From Scatophagus argus (Eukaryota > Chordata > Actinopteri > Scatophagidae): DNA of 64,000 nt. The stretch spans positions 17,345,872 to 17,409,871 of the forward strand of contig NC_058499.1 of NCBI RefSeq assembly GCF_020382885.2, written 5' to 3'. Position numbers and translations under genes: made by a program. Shown here one piece after another: positions 1-14,100 of this stretch. The stretch's first letter is position 1. Each line of letters begins with the position of its first letter. Below the pieces are notes generated by a model, which worked only from the letters and a program-made list of their open reading frames with translations, made no database searches and was not told where the DNA came from.

Positions 1-430
1 AGCGTTCTCATTCAGACCTACAACCCTTCTCGTTCTCTACGTTCAGCAAATGAACGTCGTCTGAATCTGCAATGCCTTCATGCAAGGTACCCCCAAGGCA
101 GACTTTTCTCCCACAACGTTCCACGCTGGTGGAGCAGCCTACCAGCTACAGTAAGAGCAGGGGCGTCCCTCTCTTCCTTTAAAAAGCACCTGAAAACTCA
201 TCTCTTCCAACTGCACCTTCTCTCCTAACAACCCTAACCCTCTAACACCCCTTTTCTCCCTCATGTTCTGCTTTCCACTCCTGCTCTTCTACTTAAGCAC
301 TTTTAATAATGTTCTAGCTCTAGCTTATTCCTTTAGTCTAATTCTTTTGCACTGAAACTTGTTATTATTCATTATTCTTGTAAGTTGCTTTGGATAACAT
401 TGTCTGCTAAATGAAGTGTAATGTAATGTT
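1..430 (+). mobile_element. 3' end of a LINE retrotransposon (truncated by window edge)
   Basis: Frame 1 is open from the left edge to a TAA near 230 and reads like the C-terminus of a fish LINE reverse-transcriptase polyprotein, with a WWSSLPATVRAG-type stretch followed by SSFKKHLKTHLFQLHLL. After the stop comes a 3' tail containing 'taagttgctttggataaca' and 'tctgctaaatgaagtg', the tail shared by many teleost L2-clade LINEs and the SINEs that borrow it, then short 'gtaatgt' repeats. Only the end of the element is visible. The clade assignment is from remembered motifs. Confidence 0.72.
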
Positions 431-3400
431 ATGTAATCTTTTGTTTGTATATTACAAGAAGAACATTCCTATGAGTCAAGAGACATGAGAAAGAAGAGAA
501 AATTATGAGTGTGAATTGCTTTCATAAATGATCTGATGCTCAAGTTTAGCTGATGATGACATGCACCATCTCCTGTTCAACTCCTGGTGTACAGTACTTC
601 GGCTGCAGTGGGGGTTGCAAAGTCCTTTCTGGCTATATGTGGTCAGACTGACTCATCGTCAGCACCGAGCTGACCCCCCATCATTGCTCATACCAGGTAT
701 CGAGACTGCCTTTTGTTAGAAATGTTGCATTTGAAGAGGCGATATCTCTCTGCCATTCATCCCTCTGTGTTTATCCAATTCCATCTTCTTTTCTGGAAGT
801 GTCGGACGTGTCCACAAATGACATCAGGTTGATAATTATTACAATTATGCATTGATTCAACAGCAGCATTGTGGCATTGTGAGTGTCAGCTTTTCCCTGC
901 ATAATTGTGGGACTTCAGACGGACTAATTGCAGCTAACGCAACCAGCTGGGCTGTTATTCATCATCCTCCACATTTCTTTTCTCTCTCTGATGGCTGAAC
1001 AATGCTGGTCACCTTTGTGGGGGTCATTAGACTCATCTAGTTGATGAAGAGACGAGGAAACACAAAATAAATGTCCTATTGATTGCAGAAATGTTGGGTA
1101 AACAGCCTCAAAATGAGCATATTAGTTTGTAGTGCTTGGTGCATGACTACTATACCCTCATGAACTTGTGTGTGACTGTGTGTGTGTGTGTGTGTGAATA
1201 TGTAACATGCATTGTGGCTTTTTCAGTCCAGGTGGTGAGAGTGAATGCTCTTCTATGTCAGATCAACCTCTACACAGCAACCTGCACACAACTGTCAAAG
1301 ATTTTTGTTTGGATGATATTTGATATAGAAACCTTCATGGAGAAATTACGGTCAGAGGCTGAAGAGAAGAGAATTTACAACAAGAATATGTTTTTGGGGC
1401 TTGTCATTTTTAGACTCAAGGTTACACACCAATTCTTGAGGCATAACAAACATGTTAAAGTCGTGTCCATGCTATTTTTTTTTTTTCATCGTTCACATCC
1501 ATGTTTAAATGTGAACAGTTGTCCCTGCTTTTGCTTATGCATTGCTGCTTTTCTTGGCCCATTATTGCCCCTTGTTGATCAGTGTAATAGTGTGAAAGCA
1601 TTGGCAGGAATGTTTTGTGGACTTTACATACATGCAGGGGACAAACTGGGGACCTACTTACGAAAAAGGCTGCTCTTTTGTGCAACGAGTGGTCAAATAC
1701 TCAGGTATGAGGGATGGATAGATTTTTGGAACTTGGAGAACAAGGAGAACTGAAGGTGTTTGTATTACTTTGACACACCATATATGTTATTATGTTTACT
1801 TTCAATTTACCCATCTGTAGCTGGTCAGTGTTCGTAAAACCATTAAGATGCAGGATTCACGATTGAAAGAGCATGTATGATAACTGACAATTCAGAGAAG
1901 ATTTCAAGAATCCAGAAACACAGTACAATTACGTTGTTTTAGATATGTTTATCCCACAAGAATCTTTCTCTCTCCCTCTTTCTCTTTTTAACAGAGCATC
2001 TGTGTCTGGAGATGACTGTGATTGATTTTTCATGTGTCAAAATACAGCTGCCAAGTAGAGTGACTAATCACACAGAGTGCTCCTCCAGCGCATCTGTCTA
2101 CATGTGTAATTTGGTAGCGGCGGCATAAAGTGTTGCTGGGGTGGGATTCATGCTCAATGGTCCATGTCAACTGTCGTCATCACGCTGGTGCCATGGTGGC
2201 CAGCAACTACAGCTGTGACTGCGACACAACCACACACATTTACCAACATTACCAGCAGGATGCTGTGACCCCATCACAGTTCAGACTGTCACCACTAGGA
2301 CCCAAAGGAGAGTACTCCCAGTCATACTTTAATGTATCTGGTTTTCATTTGTCTAGGCTTGTGTGTGTGTCTACATCTTCACATGCAGAGGTACGAGTAT
2401 TCACACAACGCCCAAATGTAATTTAATGTGATCCCATTATGACTGAAGTCGATTAAAGATTTCTAAATTGAGGACAGGGACTAAACTGATCTTTTCTTCT
2501 TGAGAAAAACAAATCATTTCTTGTCGCGCTGCATGATGGCCCATTTAGAAACAAAACAGCAGCTCATGCTGATTAGGAAACAAGGATGTTTAGAGTTGAT
2601 CTGTCAAATAGAAAAGGGATGATGGTGAATTTAAAATTCCCCACCAGTTCATTACAAGCACAGTTTGGGGATGATCAAGTGATTCGTTGATGCTTATTTG
2701 CTGTATATTATCAGTCCTTTCGGCTACATTGTGGTGCCTCTTTGTTTCTCGCGCAGTCTGTGCTTTTCTAAATGTCATATCTGATGAGTCTGACTGTGGT
2801 CCGGATGCATGCACATATCTGCTGTGTGTGTCATGTCAGATATGCCCAGCAGGATAAAAGTTCACATCAGGAGTTATAAGTCATTCTGCAATGATTTCCA
2901 TCAATCACTTTAAGTGGTCTGAGACCTTACTAGACACAAATAGCTCAAATAAGTTTATTTTTGGCTTGTGCGCCATTAGGAATGACAGAAAAAACAGAGA
3001 TTGAATCAAGATCTATTAAATATGAAACTTTTTTTATGTTTGCATTGAGAATGTGTGTTCAGAGGAAACCTCTGTTAAGACTCAGCACTTATCTTCTCTG
3101 AACTGTCTGAGTATTCAGAAACATAAACTTCCCTGTAGATAAATAGTCTAAGCTCCATTTGCCCTGTACAGGGGTCACAGAAGCAGCATAATGACGCACC
3201 GCCCATTCCCCCTCCAGCAGTGGCACACAGCTCTGTGGCTGGAAAGACTCCTGATTAGATTTACCTTTCCTTAATGGGACCCTGTCATCCAAGAGCCCGC
3301 AGGGTCATGGCAAAAATCAAGCAGCTGGAGCCTCAGATAACCCTCACCTGTAGTGTTACTACAGCCTGTTTGCCAGTCGTGCTGTCATACCATTTACATG

Positions 3401-4540
3401 TGTACAAAAAGTGTTTATAATAATCATGTTTATATGATTATCCTGAGGTATGAGAGAGATGTGTCCGGCTGCTCATGATTCAAATAAACCAGGTGATTTA
3501 CAGTTGACATGCGCTGTCTCCTGGTCTGACTTAACTAATCAACATAAAGCCCAAAAATGTAAAACTTACTGCCTGATGGAAATATTTTTGCATCATGGCC
3601 AAATGCAGAGGGAATTTAAGTCAACAGAAATGAAAAAACTGTTTATCCACCTGCTGAAGGCTGCAAATTGATTACTGCTTCCAGGACATGTGATTTACTT
3701 AAGGCAATACTGACTGGGCTGGTCTGTCCCTACAGCAGGCATCCCTTAGAAAGCACAAACCTCAAACGAAGGCACCAGGTGCAGATCTGAGAGACAGAAC
3801 AAAATATATGGCTGTAAAGCAGAACATTTAGTCAACATTCAGTACACTGTGGTAACTGAGTGCTATTAAATGTTATTTGATGAATGAATGTTTTTTCATT
3901 ACAAAAGCGCAAAGTCCCCATTGTCCTGAATATTCTGTTCTGTTTTTCAAAGCTGCGTCTATAAAAGAACCCCAGTGAACATCAGCCTACTATTTGATTG
4001 GAGGAATTTGAGACAAATACTTTTTTGTGAGAAGCCATCAGTATGCTTTTTCATAAATATATCAAAATTTGGGTTAATAGATTTCATGTGACAATTACAA
4101 CAATTTTCTTGGCACTTTATAAACATCAAAGTGAAGTCATGTTACCTCCCTGGATGACATAAGGGCTCACAGATGAAAATAATGTTATTCTGTGTGATCC
4201 CTCCAATGGATGAGCCTGTTGGGCTTTAAGATTTTCATTGGAGGCGAATATGTGCACAGGAAGTGGGTACGCTGCAGAATAGAGAAGTGTTTGAATTTAT
4301 AATTGGTCATCTTTTCCCTACAAGATAACAACTTGTGCTCCCAATGCACACAGATCTTGTTACCATGAGATAAAGAAAGTCCATCCTTCATGGGCTTCAG
4401 GGGCTTTGTAAGAGTGACCAACTGCTGCTGCACCCATTTAGACATCCTAACTTAATGAACATGTGACTGAATGACTCCTAGTGTTTACAGTTAAATGTTA
4501 ACACAAAAACAAATCAAACAATCTGCTTTTTCTTTGTTCT
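431..4540. other. Intergenic stretch, no gene recognised
   Basis: AT-rich sequence with a short (TG)n tract near 1170-1196. The longest open frame (1136-1753) starts at TTG, runs through the TG repeat and resembles no family known to me. No splice-supported exons, RNA genes or intact transposons were seen. Confidence 0.5.
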
Positions 4541-4544
4541 ATTC

Positions 4545-4858
4545 CATCCATCCATCCATTTTCTATACCGCTTATATAGAAAAGAGGCGGGGTACACCCT
4601 GGACCGGTCACCAGTCAATCACAGGACTGAAACACAGAAACAACACAAACACACACTCACACCTAGGGACAATGTAATGTAAACCTAATGTGCATGTTTT
4701 TAGGATTGTGGATTGAGGAAGCTGGACTACCTGGAGAAAACCCACACAGGCACAGGGAGAACATGCAAACTCTGCACAAAAGGGCCCAGACCAGGATTCG
4801 AGCCTGGAACCCTCTTCCTGTGAGGCAACAGCACTAACCACTGCACCACTGTGACGCC
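4545..4858 (+). repeat. Dispersed teleost repeat ('tccatccatccattttcta' family)
   Basis: The block begins with tandem 'atcc' and 'attttctataccgctta'. It continues through 'aggcggggtacaccctgga', 'caccagtcaatcacagg', 'tacctggagaaaacccaca' and 'gggagaacatgcaaactc', and ends near 'gcaccactgtg'. This order of motifs is the signature of a very abundant interspersed repeat in fish genomes. The middle part is degraded. The superfamily is not assigned here. Confidence 0.7.
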
Positions 4859-4860
4859 TC

Positions 4861-7800
4861 TTCTTTTTTCTATAAATAATGAAAATGATGAAAGTAAGAG
4901 TGCCCTTGACAGAAAATCCTTAACTGTCAGAATTGGAATAAACTGTGTTGTTTTCTTATGCTGAAATTGTAGGGAAAAAACAGACAGTAGTCATTTGCTT
5001 CTTTTTTTTTTTTCAGCACAAAAAAAAATCCATCATTGTGTGTGTGTGTCTGCGTGTGTGATCATAAGTCTTATGAGTTGTTTCTGTTTTTGGCTAAAAT
5101 GTTTAGCTGTCGCTGGAGAACCAAAATGACAGAGACAGCAGAGGACAACAAACACAGAAAAAAAAACAAACAAACAAGATGTCGTGATTTAAATTGCTTA
5201 TCAGTGCGGATGAAAGTAAATTGCACTCAAATCGTGTAGAAAGCGTGAGCTGAGAACTCAGCCTGCCATAAGTTGGATTGATGGCTTCGCTGAATTTGTT
5301 ACGCACGCAGTCACCTCAGAGGAGATATAGTAGTTCCGTTTGCCATTTTTCATCCCTTACCCCCCCCCCCCCCACCCAAGACCCCCTCCTGTGAATAATG
5401 ACTGCAGCTGTGCCAATGTGGCTGCTAGCTGTGTGTGCGCTTGTTTGTGTGTCTTATTTTGATGGCTTTTTACAGTCAGTGTGTATGTGTGTGTCTGTCT
5501 GATTATGGTGTACAGATAGGCCATTACTCGTGCGTTAGGAGGAAAGGGGTTTAATGGACGACAGAGGATGCAGGGGCAGGATGGCTCATGAACGTTGCCC
5601 TGTCCACCCGCCCGTATCAATACTGCCATCTGGGAGTTTGGCCACTTCATTCACAAAAACCAATACCCCAGTGGGATGAGATGGGCCAACATAGACACTG
5701 CTGCTACATGTTCAATCAGCGGTAAAACAGAGCAGGGCTATCATGACATCCACTTTCAGGAGGATGTCAATTCTTTTCTTCTCTTTTTTTTGTGTGTGCG
5801 TGTGTTTGTGAAGTGAGACAAGCAGGAAACAAGGACAGAAAAGGAAAGACAACAATAAATTACAACAAGGGCATTGATTGGACCACCTTGGTTGAGTCTA
5901 GACTGTTCTTTCTCCAGACCACGACCAATATAGGCAATAAAGTGTGAAAGTGAATGTACTTTTCTTTTCAAAGGTAAAAATATTGATTAGAGAAATGGGA
6001 AACAGTTCATTCTTGAGATCTGCATGCACCATATATTCCCACATTCAACTAATCAATGCTGAGAAATTGACAAATCAACGTATAAAAGAGTGAAGACAAT
6101 TACATGCAAAGGTTTAATCCCTCATCTATTGTTTTAACCTACTTATTTGTATTCGTGAACACAGTGGACAGAGCCTGTCCAAGCATGCATCCGGCAGAGC
6201 GAAGGAGACAACTTTATCATCGTATCACCAGTTGGTTTTATTGAAACTGATGCATTCACACCTGTCAAGGATTTTGAGAACAAATCAGAACAACCAAAGG
6301 AAAGATGAGAAGAACATGTAAACTTACAAATGATCAAGACTGTAAGGCCTGAACATTGATAAAATGTATAGTTTCTATTATTGCTTTTAGTTACATGTGA
6401 GCTACTCAGACTCCAAAAAAGACTGAAAGACAAGTGTCAGTTCAAAGTTATTACCAACATTTAGAAAGCTAGATGAGGAAAAATATCAAAAGAAACATTT
6501 AAAATCAAGAAGGGTAATGGGCAAGGCATCTTTTCCAAGACGGACAGACATATGGTACGGAGACAGAAGTACAAAAAATATAATATTAAATAATGAAGCT
6601 AGAGAACATAGCTTGCATACATTAAGTGTGTACTGTACTATTGCGTAGTTAAGTTGGAAAGAGAAAATAAGAAAGAAAGACAGAGAGAGCAGACAGTTTT
6701 CACTACTCTTATTAACAGATAACATGCATTTGGCCCATACAGGGTCATTCATAAAGAAGGCACGTCTTCCTTTGGACTATATTTATTATTATATCATCAA
6801 GGCAGAGGGGTCATGAAAGTTGTGAACTCTGTTGTGATGTTATCTGCAGTTTTCTTGCGGACTCCAAAGAGCAAAAGGAATTTCTAAAAATTTCTCGAAA
6901 TCCATGTAATACTTCTTCTGTAATCCACAGACATGTTGTACACAGTGCTTCTTATCAGCCGATCTGACATGATGCACACGAGAGTTACATGTGTTTATTA
7001 TGCATCAGCACAATCACTTGGACTATCACACAATGAAATGTGTGTACACACAGCTGGAAATGACCATTTTACAAGAAAAAATGGTGATGCACCGTCATAC
7101 GTAACATTTGAATAGCCAGGTGTTTCTCTGCCCACTCAGCGGGGCAGGCTACAAAAGACTGAGAGGGGGTGTAATCTGGGGAGTTGAGGACGAGCCGATG
7201 CTGTAAAGTACAGCTTTGTGCAAGAGCTGCAGGTGTTACCATTGTCTTAATGATATCACTGTGACAAAGACTTCCGCAGAAGGTCGCAAAGCTATCAGAG
7301 GCTTTCAAATGACTGAATCTAAAGTCATTTTTGTCCTTTGATTTATCAGCAGCCCTTCAAAGATCCACATTACACTGAGGTGATGCACAAGGAGGGCCAC
7401 CCTACATTTAGCAAGAGTTTTCATTAAGAAAAAAAATAACACGACAGTCACCCTGCATTTCAAGAATTAGTAATTCTCTACACTTGTTTCTAGATCTCTA
7501 GCTCATCCCAAATGCTACACAATCACGTTTAATTTCTTCTGTGAGTACGGACCCTGCTGGCAAATGTCACACTGTGACAGGCATAAAGCCTGGCCACCAC
7601 AATCGTGCCCTGAGGGGCTCCGGTGCTGTCACTTCCTCTCAAGTATGTACACAATGCAGTGGTTGATAGCAAACAGAAAGGCCAGATTTTAGTGGTTTTA
7701 CGTCTGCTGCCCAACAGGCTATTTCCACAAAAAGCACATTTCCAAAAGGAAACATAAAGCATTTTGTTGGATTAGCATAACAACACAACAGTCACAGCCT

Positions 7801-9950
7801 ACCAGTTTAGTCTGACGACATGTTTGGTGCACTCGTGACAGAACGTTTTCAAATAAACACCTTACTACTAAATACATATGATGTGCGGAGGCTGTGGATT
7901 TTCTAATTTGCGACATAATTTCTAATGACAAGAGAACAAAAGCAAATGTGTTGGTTTGTTTGTGGCTGCTGACAGAAAATGACTCAAAGCGATTACTACT
8001 TCCCACTTGTAAACCTCTCTGTCACACATATTTAAAATCTCCTCCAATGGTATCTCTCCAGTACGAACACTAACGTTATTTGACAAAGCAGGTAAAAGAT
8101 ATCCCCTGTCCAACTGCCTCATTCATGCAAAGGTTAACTACCAGCACTTGTTGAAACCTTTTCTCAATTGTGGCTTTTTGATATGTTGTTTCATAGCACC
8201 AAAAGGCTGTTTTCACATGTAAGAGTAACAGGATACATTTCTGCCATCACCAATAATCATCATTAGCTGCAGAATGATACAGTGACACTCAGTCCCAACT
8301 AATAGTTGCTGTTGGGGTTATGCGTCTTGCCTTGGTCAGTTCTAAAGAAAACACTTTAGCCTTATGTTTCGATATTAAAGTTTACAAAGAGATTTTAGCT
8401 CTTCTCATTCCAATAATCAACCAGTCCATCTGACCATGTCTTACAGCCATGTAAAAAATGAACAGGCAGTTCACCTAAATGTATATATCTTATTTGTATC
8501 TATTTAATTATGATGTTTTTATAAGCAAAGTTTGGCAGATTTTGGAAAAAAAAAAACCCAATTTCAAGTCTTGTCAAATATGACAGAGAAAAGTGAGAGC
8601 AAGCATTTGGGCGTTTCCCAACTGATCCTGGGAATACAGTACAACATAAAAACACACACACATCACTAATCAATTTGGGAATACTTTTCTGCAATGTGAG
8701 TGCCTCTTTCGGAGCACAGAGACTAATACAGTCACTGCTTCCTATGGGGCATGGGTATGAAGCCCTCTTGTGGTCTAAACGTAATCTGTCTGATTCCTAA
8801 GCCTTTGCAGAAAAGCACTATATGAATATATGTAAATATAAATAAGCACTCAAAATATACATTGATAGAAATCTGTTTCAAATTGTTTGTAGTTTGAATC
8901 CCAAATGGAAATGCAGAAAGTATTTCTCTTATTCCAAGACCCTTCCAAAATCTCACAAAGCTTACGATGTAAGACAGAATCAACAAAAGGCACTTGTCTA
9001 ATAAGGATCACAAGTTGGATTTAAGATTTCTGAATTCAAAGGGAGTTAGAGGGATTCTAAAGAGCAGGGTGTAAAATTAAAAAGCAGCAACCCTTAAACG
9101 ATGGCCTAGTGTTAGTTCTTGTCTAAATGGGGGGTGTGTATGTGCAAGCTGGAGTAGTCCCCAGCAGTACACAGTGGCCTGTGGTCTTCCCAAAGGGGCA
9201 TATAAGCCAACTAAAGAGCCAACTGAGCAGACTGTACTGGCACTTAAGTTGCACTTGGTTGACCTCTGTTGACATATTTTAGATTGTATGTAAATTAAGC
9301 ATTTGAAATGCCGCCTGGTCTTATGGGAGGAAGTGTGAAGGCCCCAAAGTGGGCCCTTTTTTGTCTTTTCTGGGTGGTTATGCGCTACTTCCTTCAGAAA
9401 CCTCAAGATGAAGATGAGAGCTTTTCAGTGATGCAGTACACCTGAACAAGCTTGGCCTCCAATATCATCTCACCATTAGCCTGCCAGCCTACACATTTGC
9501 TCTTATTCTGTGCTTTTATGTCACTTCCACACACTCACATGGGCGTTGTATACATCACCGATGTTCTTACAGACACAACTCCATTAGTACTTCGTAAATG
9601 TAATTAAATATATCTATCTGTGGTTTATGATCTTTCTGCTTTGTCAGAAAACTGGCAGTTTTGTAGTTAGAGCAAAATAGAACAGAAAAATGAACCATGA
9701 TCACATGCCACAACTGATCACAAGTCAAAGAACATTGGGACAAAAGCACAATTAATGTGAAATTTGTTTGTTGTGCATTAATCTCACATAACTGAGAAAT
9801 TGTAAGAAGTGCTTTATTTATTTTTTTCTCTTAATTCTATGTTTTATATGGCTTTGGGACTATGATTACATTTTATTTGTGTAAATAGTGAATGTGTTTT
9901 ACATCTCTGATTTTAATTTATTTGAAGGAGCAGATTGAGTAATTGTGAAC
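4861..9950. other. Intergenic stretch upstream of nap1l4
   Basis: No coding exon was recognised. Simple repeats are present: (TG)n near 5036-5060, a C-run at about 5360-5373, and short T/A runs. Several 60-100 codon open frames exist on both strands, but none has recognisable protein character or a convincing splice context. Confidence 0.5.
5360..5373. repeat. Poly-C tract
   Basis: An uninterrupted run of about 14 C residues followed by 'acccaag'. It could form a G-quadruplex or i-motif if extended, and its length is likely polymorphic. Confidence 0.8.
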
Positions 9951-9979
9951 ATGTCCTCAGTACTGAGATTTTCGCAACA

Positions 9980-10800
9980 CAGTACTTGAATGCAGCACCA
10001 TGGCCTCTTTGACCAGCTGTCCAATGAGAGTTCAAGACACGAAAGCGCGTGTATTGCTAGCGCGTGTGGGTTGAAGCGAAAACGCGTGAGCGACGCGACC
10101 ACTACAAGCTTGAATTCCGCACAGTTACAGGTACGACTGCTAGGACAGCTAATAGGCACAACCATTTCATCAATACGAGAATTAACTCCCTCATTGCTGT
10201 ATTAATCGCTAATGTTAAGAGTCACTAGTAGGGCGGAACGCTGTTGAGCGGTCTTCAAGACACTTTATTTATTAACGCGCGAGCTAACGGTAGCTAGCTG
10301 ATATTAGCTTGTCAATGCGGTTAGCTGTAGTCTAGTAGCATACCTGTAATCTTACGGTCTGTTTTATCTACTTAATGTAAAGGCACAATATTGCTGCTTC
10401 AGACAGTCATTTGTATACTTCATCCTACTTATTTTATACGAATCGGGGGAAAAGGTTAACCTGAAATGTTAACGTTCGCACTTACTGTTAGCTAAAGCAT
10501 TGTTCACAGCACGCTGTGTCGTATTATCTTGCTTGCTAGCTAGCTTGCCCGGCTCGCTGCTGTCAGATCATTGGCACCGCCCATACTAGGTGGCTATTAC
10601 TATGTGCTTGATGATTGTCTGATGCAAACGTGTAGACAAGTTTAACGTTGTTTTATCAGTAGCCCGATATGACTGTCAGAGGCATCGACACTCATTTTAA
10701 CTATTGTAAATTGAGAGATGCTAACCTTGGTTGGTAGCCTAGCCCTGCTGCCGTTAGCATGCCAATGCGTCATCGGCCTGCGCTTGCTCAACACCAGTGT
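9980..10800 (+). promoter_or_regulatory. nap1l4: CpG-rich promoter region and probable non-coding first exon of nap1l4
   Basis: CpG density rises sharply against the AT-rich surroundings (for example 'aaagcgcgtgt', 'gctagcgcgtg', 'aaacgcgtgagcgacgcgac'). A good donor, 'cag|gtacga', follows position 10130, and an acceptor precedes 11123, so a 5'UTR exon ending at 10130 can splice to the exon carrying the ATG. No TATA box was seen, as expected for a broadly expressed gene. The transcription start is not determined. Confidence 0.5.
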
Positions 10801-11144
10801 TGCTGTTGATCAAAGTTAGCTCTTTTGGTCTGTCTGTCTGTCTGTTCTGTTTTCATGGCTTTGTAAATGTCGAGATGTCATCAGTTTTACATTTGAGTCT
10901 CTAACATTGATTGTTCTGTGGCAGTGTAATTTGGAGAAACATCTCACACGAAGAAGAATGATTAAATAACAGACGCAAAGCCGCGGTCACTGATAAAATA
11001 CAATTGAGAGTTTTCTCCCTGTTCGCATTGTTGCTGGTTTTGTCGGTAGTTATTCAGTCACTGTATGTGACTCATGGTCTGTAACTGTTAAAAGTCAAAT
11101 TTAATTATTCTGTTTCTGTCAGAGGAAGGAGAGGCCACTCGGTA

Positions 11145-14100
11145 ATGGACGCCAATAAAGGTGAAGACAAACGTATTTTTAAGTTAATTTACCGCACTAA
11201 AATAGATATTGACGTACGTGATAATTGATTTGACATAATTTTACATTTGTTGTTATACATTCACGTATTCATATATTCAACTCTGTCTTAGTCTAAGCAA
11301 AAATGGACCTTGATAGGTTTCACAGTATTTATTTATTAGTGCTATTTTACTGTATCGGATTGTGTTATATTGTTAAATGTTTAGTGAGGCATAATTTAAA
11401 CAACATTCTGGATGAAAAGAATGACAGCCCCCATTATTGTAATTCTAATAAGCAGTTTTTGTCATGATAATGTGACAGACATGCCTATAATAATGTTATT
11501 TGTTGGTTTGGCAGGTAAAGGGGATCAAGGGATGCAAAATCCAGGAGGGCAGATGGACAGACCTGCCAACTTTCACTTCTTGGAAAGGTCAGTACCTTTG
11601 TTTCATACTGTGTTAGGTGAACTTGAGAGTAACAATTGAAAGATTGTCATGATTACAAAATGCTGTTGTTCACATCAGTTGCTAGACAACTTGAGATGGA
11701 ATTGGGCAACCAGTAACTGTTTTCTTTGCGGGGGGTTAACTTAAACATATTAAACAACAGTTATCAGCACACAGCATACACATATTATTTACTGCCTGTA
11801 CAGATATATCAGCTACTTGAAAGTGCTAAAATGTTGCCAGTTGCATATTGATGTAAGTGATGCTTACTAGCCAAACAATCAAAATGATAGTAACTTCTAA
11901 ACAAATTTTACATGCTGCTGTATTACGCAAGTTGGTAGATGTGCTGATGTGTACTTCCGATTGTTAATACAAACGTATGAGAAAACACAGATGTAATTAT
12001 GTTATTATTTTATGGTTATAGTAGTTTACCCTGACCAACAGAGATTGAATTATTACTGGTAAATGATACAGTATCACTGTAGACACCCGCCATACTACCA
12101 AACCCAAACAGAACCAGAATTATCTTTCTGTCTTATATAACTATGTTGAGATCTTTTGGTTCCCAACCCTGTAGGCTAAGGACTCAGCAGTTAGAAACAA
12201 TACCACTAACAGTTTTACTTATTGAACGGAGATCATAATATTACTTTTACTATCAATTATTTAAATTCACATCAATTCTCATGTTTCCTGTCTCTCACAG
12301 CATGCTTCCCAAAGTAGTGAAGAGGCGAGTGCACGCCTTGAAAAGGCTACAGGTGCAGTGTGCCAACATAGAGGCTAAATTCTACGAGGAGGTCCATGAG
12401 CTAGAGAGAAAGTATGCCGCTCTTTATCAGCCGCTGTTCGATAAGGTACAGTTAATAACATTCATGTGATAGAACTTTATGTTGACTCCAACACCACATG
12501 TATAAAATTTTCTTTGCTCTTTTCATGTTAATGCAAACAGAGCAAGACTAGGAAAAAACACAGCCTATAAGATCTCTTATTTGTTAAGAGATTGAGTATC
12601 TAAGAATCGCGTGTGTTGTTCCCTGCACTGTTGGATAGTGAAGTATATCTCACTGGTCTGATCTGAGGTCAGTGAGGTCGCATCCTTGGTGCTAAATTGA
12701 AAACTGCTGCAACGAGTAGTCAACTGTTCTTTTGTCAGTTAAGGCTATTTCCAGAGCTAGTGACAGGAACTCAGCAAGTCTTGGTCGCACAGAAGACTGG
12801 CAGCTGTAATCCTGTTGCACCTGTCTGTGCTGTGTGTATATATGTCAGTGTGTGTGTGTGTGTGTGTCAGTCTCTTTCTCAAATGGTGTAGATTTCAGTG
12901 TGCTAGCTTAAAATAATTCAGACATATTGAGTAAATGCTTGTTTATGTAAAGATATTTCATGCTCATATTCCCAGATTCTTACCCTAAATAATTGTGTGT
13001 GTGTCTGTCTGTCTGTCACAGAGACGAGATATTGTCACAGGAACCGTGGAACCCACAGATGAAGAGTGTGAGTGGCACAGCGACAGAGAGGAAGAGGAGG
13101 AGCTGGCTGTAAGTACTCCTTTGATTTCTTCATCTTTAGATTCTGATGAAATTGTACCTGTTTAGCAGAGGAAGAGATCTGCCAAATGACCTAATTAAAA
13201 TAAAATGAGGTGTTTTCAGCCCAATTCAGTTCTCTCCATATTGGCTGTATGAAGTACAAGACATGCAGGAAAAATTATTTTCACTATCTTTCTTCTCCCT
13301 AGTAAAGCAAACCAAAATAGACACTTTTGGATAAATAGGCCAGTAGGGATGTGTCTTACAATAAAAAAAACAATCAAGGTGATGAGGATGTGGTTTTAAA
13401 TAGAATCACCAGGACTAACAAGTGTGTGACCGACTAGTCGATATCTGATTAATTAATAAACACAAGATCTGTGTCTTGATCACAGTGAGATTTGAAAGCT
13501 TAAACTATGCATAAAAAGAATTGTTTTTTAATGAGTGCTCTGCTACACTGTCCGTAGGAGGAGGTAAAGGAAAAAGCTTGTATTGAAGATGCAAAGAAAG
13601 AGGAAGCAATGCCAGAGGAGGACCCTAAAGGCATCCCTGAGTTCTGGCTCACCATATTCAAGAGTGTGGACATGCTCAGTGACATGCTACAGGTACATTT
13701 AAATGCTTGATCTGTCACTCGTGCCCTTCACACATTTCATCTCATTTCTGTGCTCAGGTGTCATTGATCTGACTGTTTGTGTACCACCAGGAACACGATG
13801 AGCCCATCCTAAAGCACCTGAAAGATATTCAAGTGAAGTTTTCTGAGCCTGGTCAGCCAATGGTCAGTAATAAACAAGTGATGTCATTTGAAATGAATAA
13901 AACTAAAGTTAAAATGCTTAGTGGACTTATCTGTCTCTCTTGGTCATCCTCCCACAGAGTTTCACATTAGAGTTTCACTTCGAGCCAAATGGTTACTTCA
14001 ATAATGCAGTTCTCACTAAAGTCTACAAGATGAAGTCAGAGCCTGATGCCTCAGACCCTTTCTCATTTGAGGGGCCAGAGATCATTGACTGTGAAGGGTA

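Noticed and set aside
1136..1753. 205-codon open frame on the plus strand
   Set aside because: Its first codon is TTG, it reads through a TG microsatellite (VCVCVC) and a T-run (FFFF), and it shows no family motif or splice context. Most likely a chance frame.
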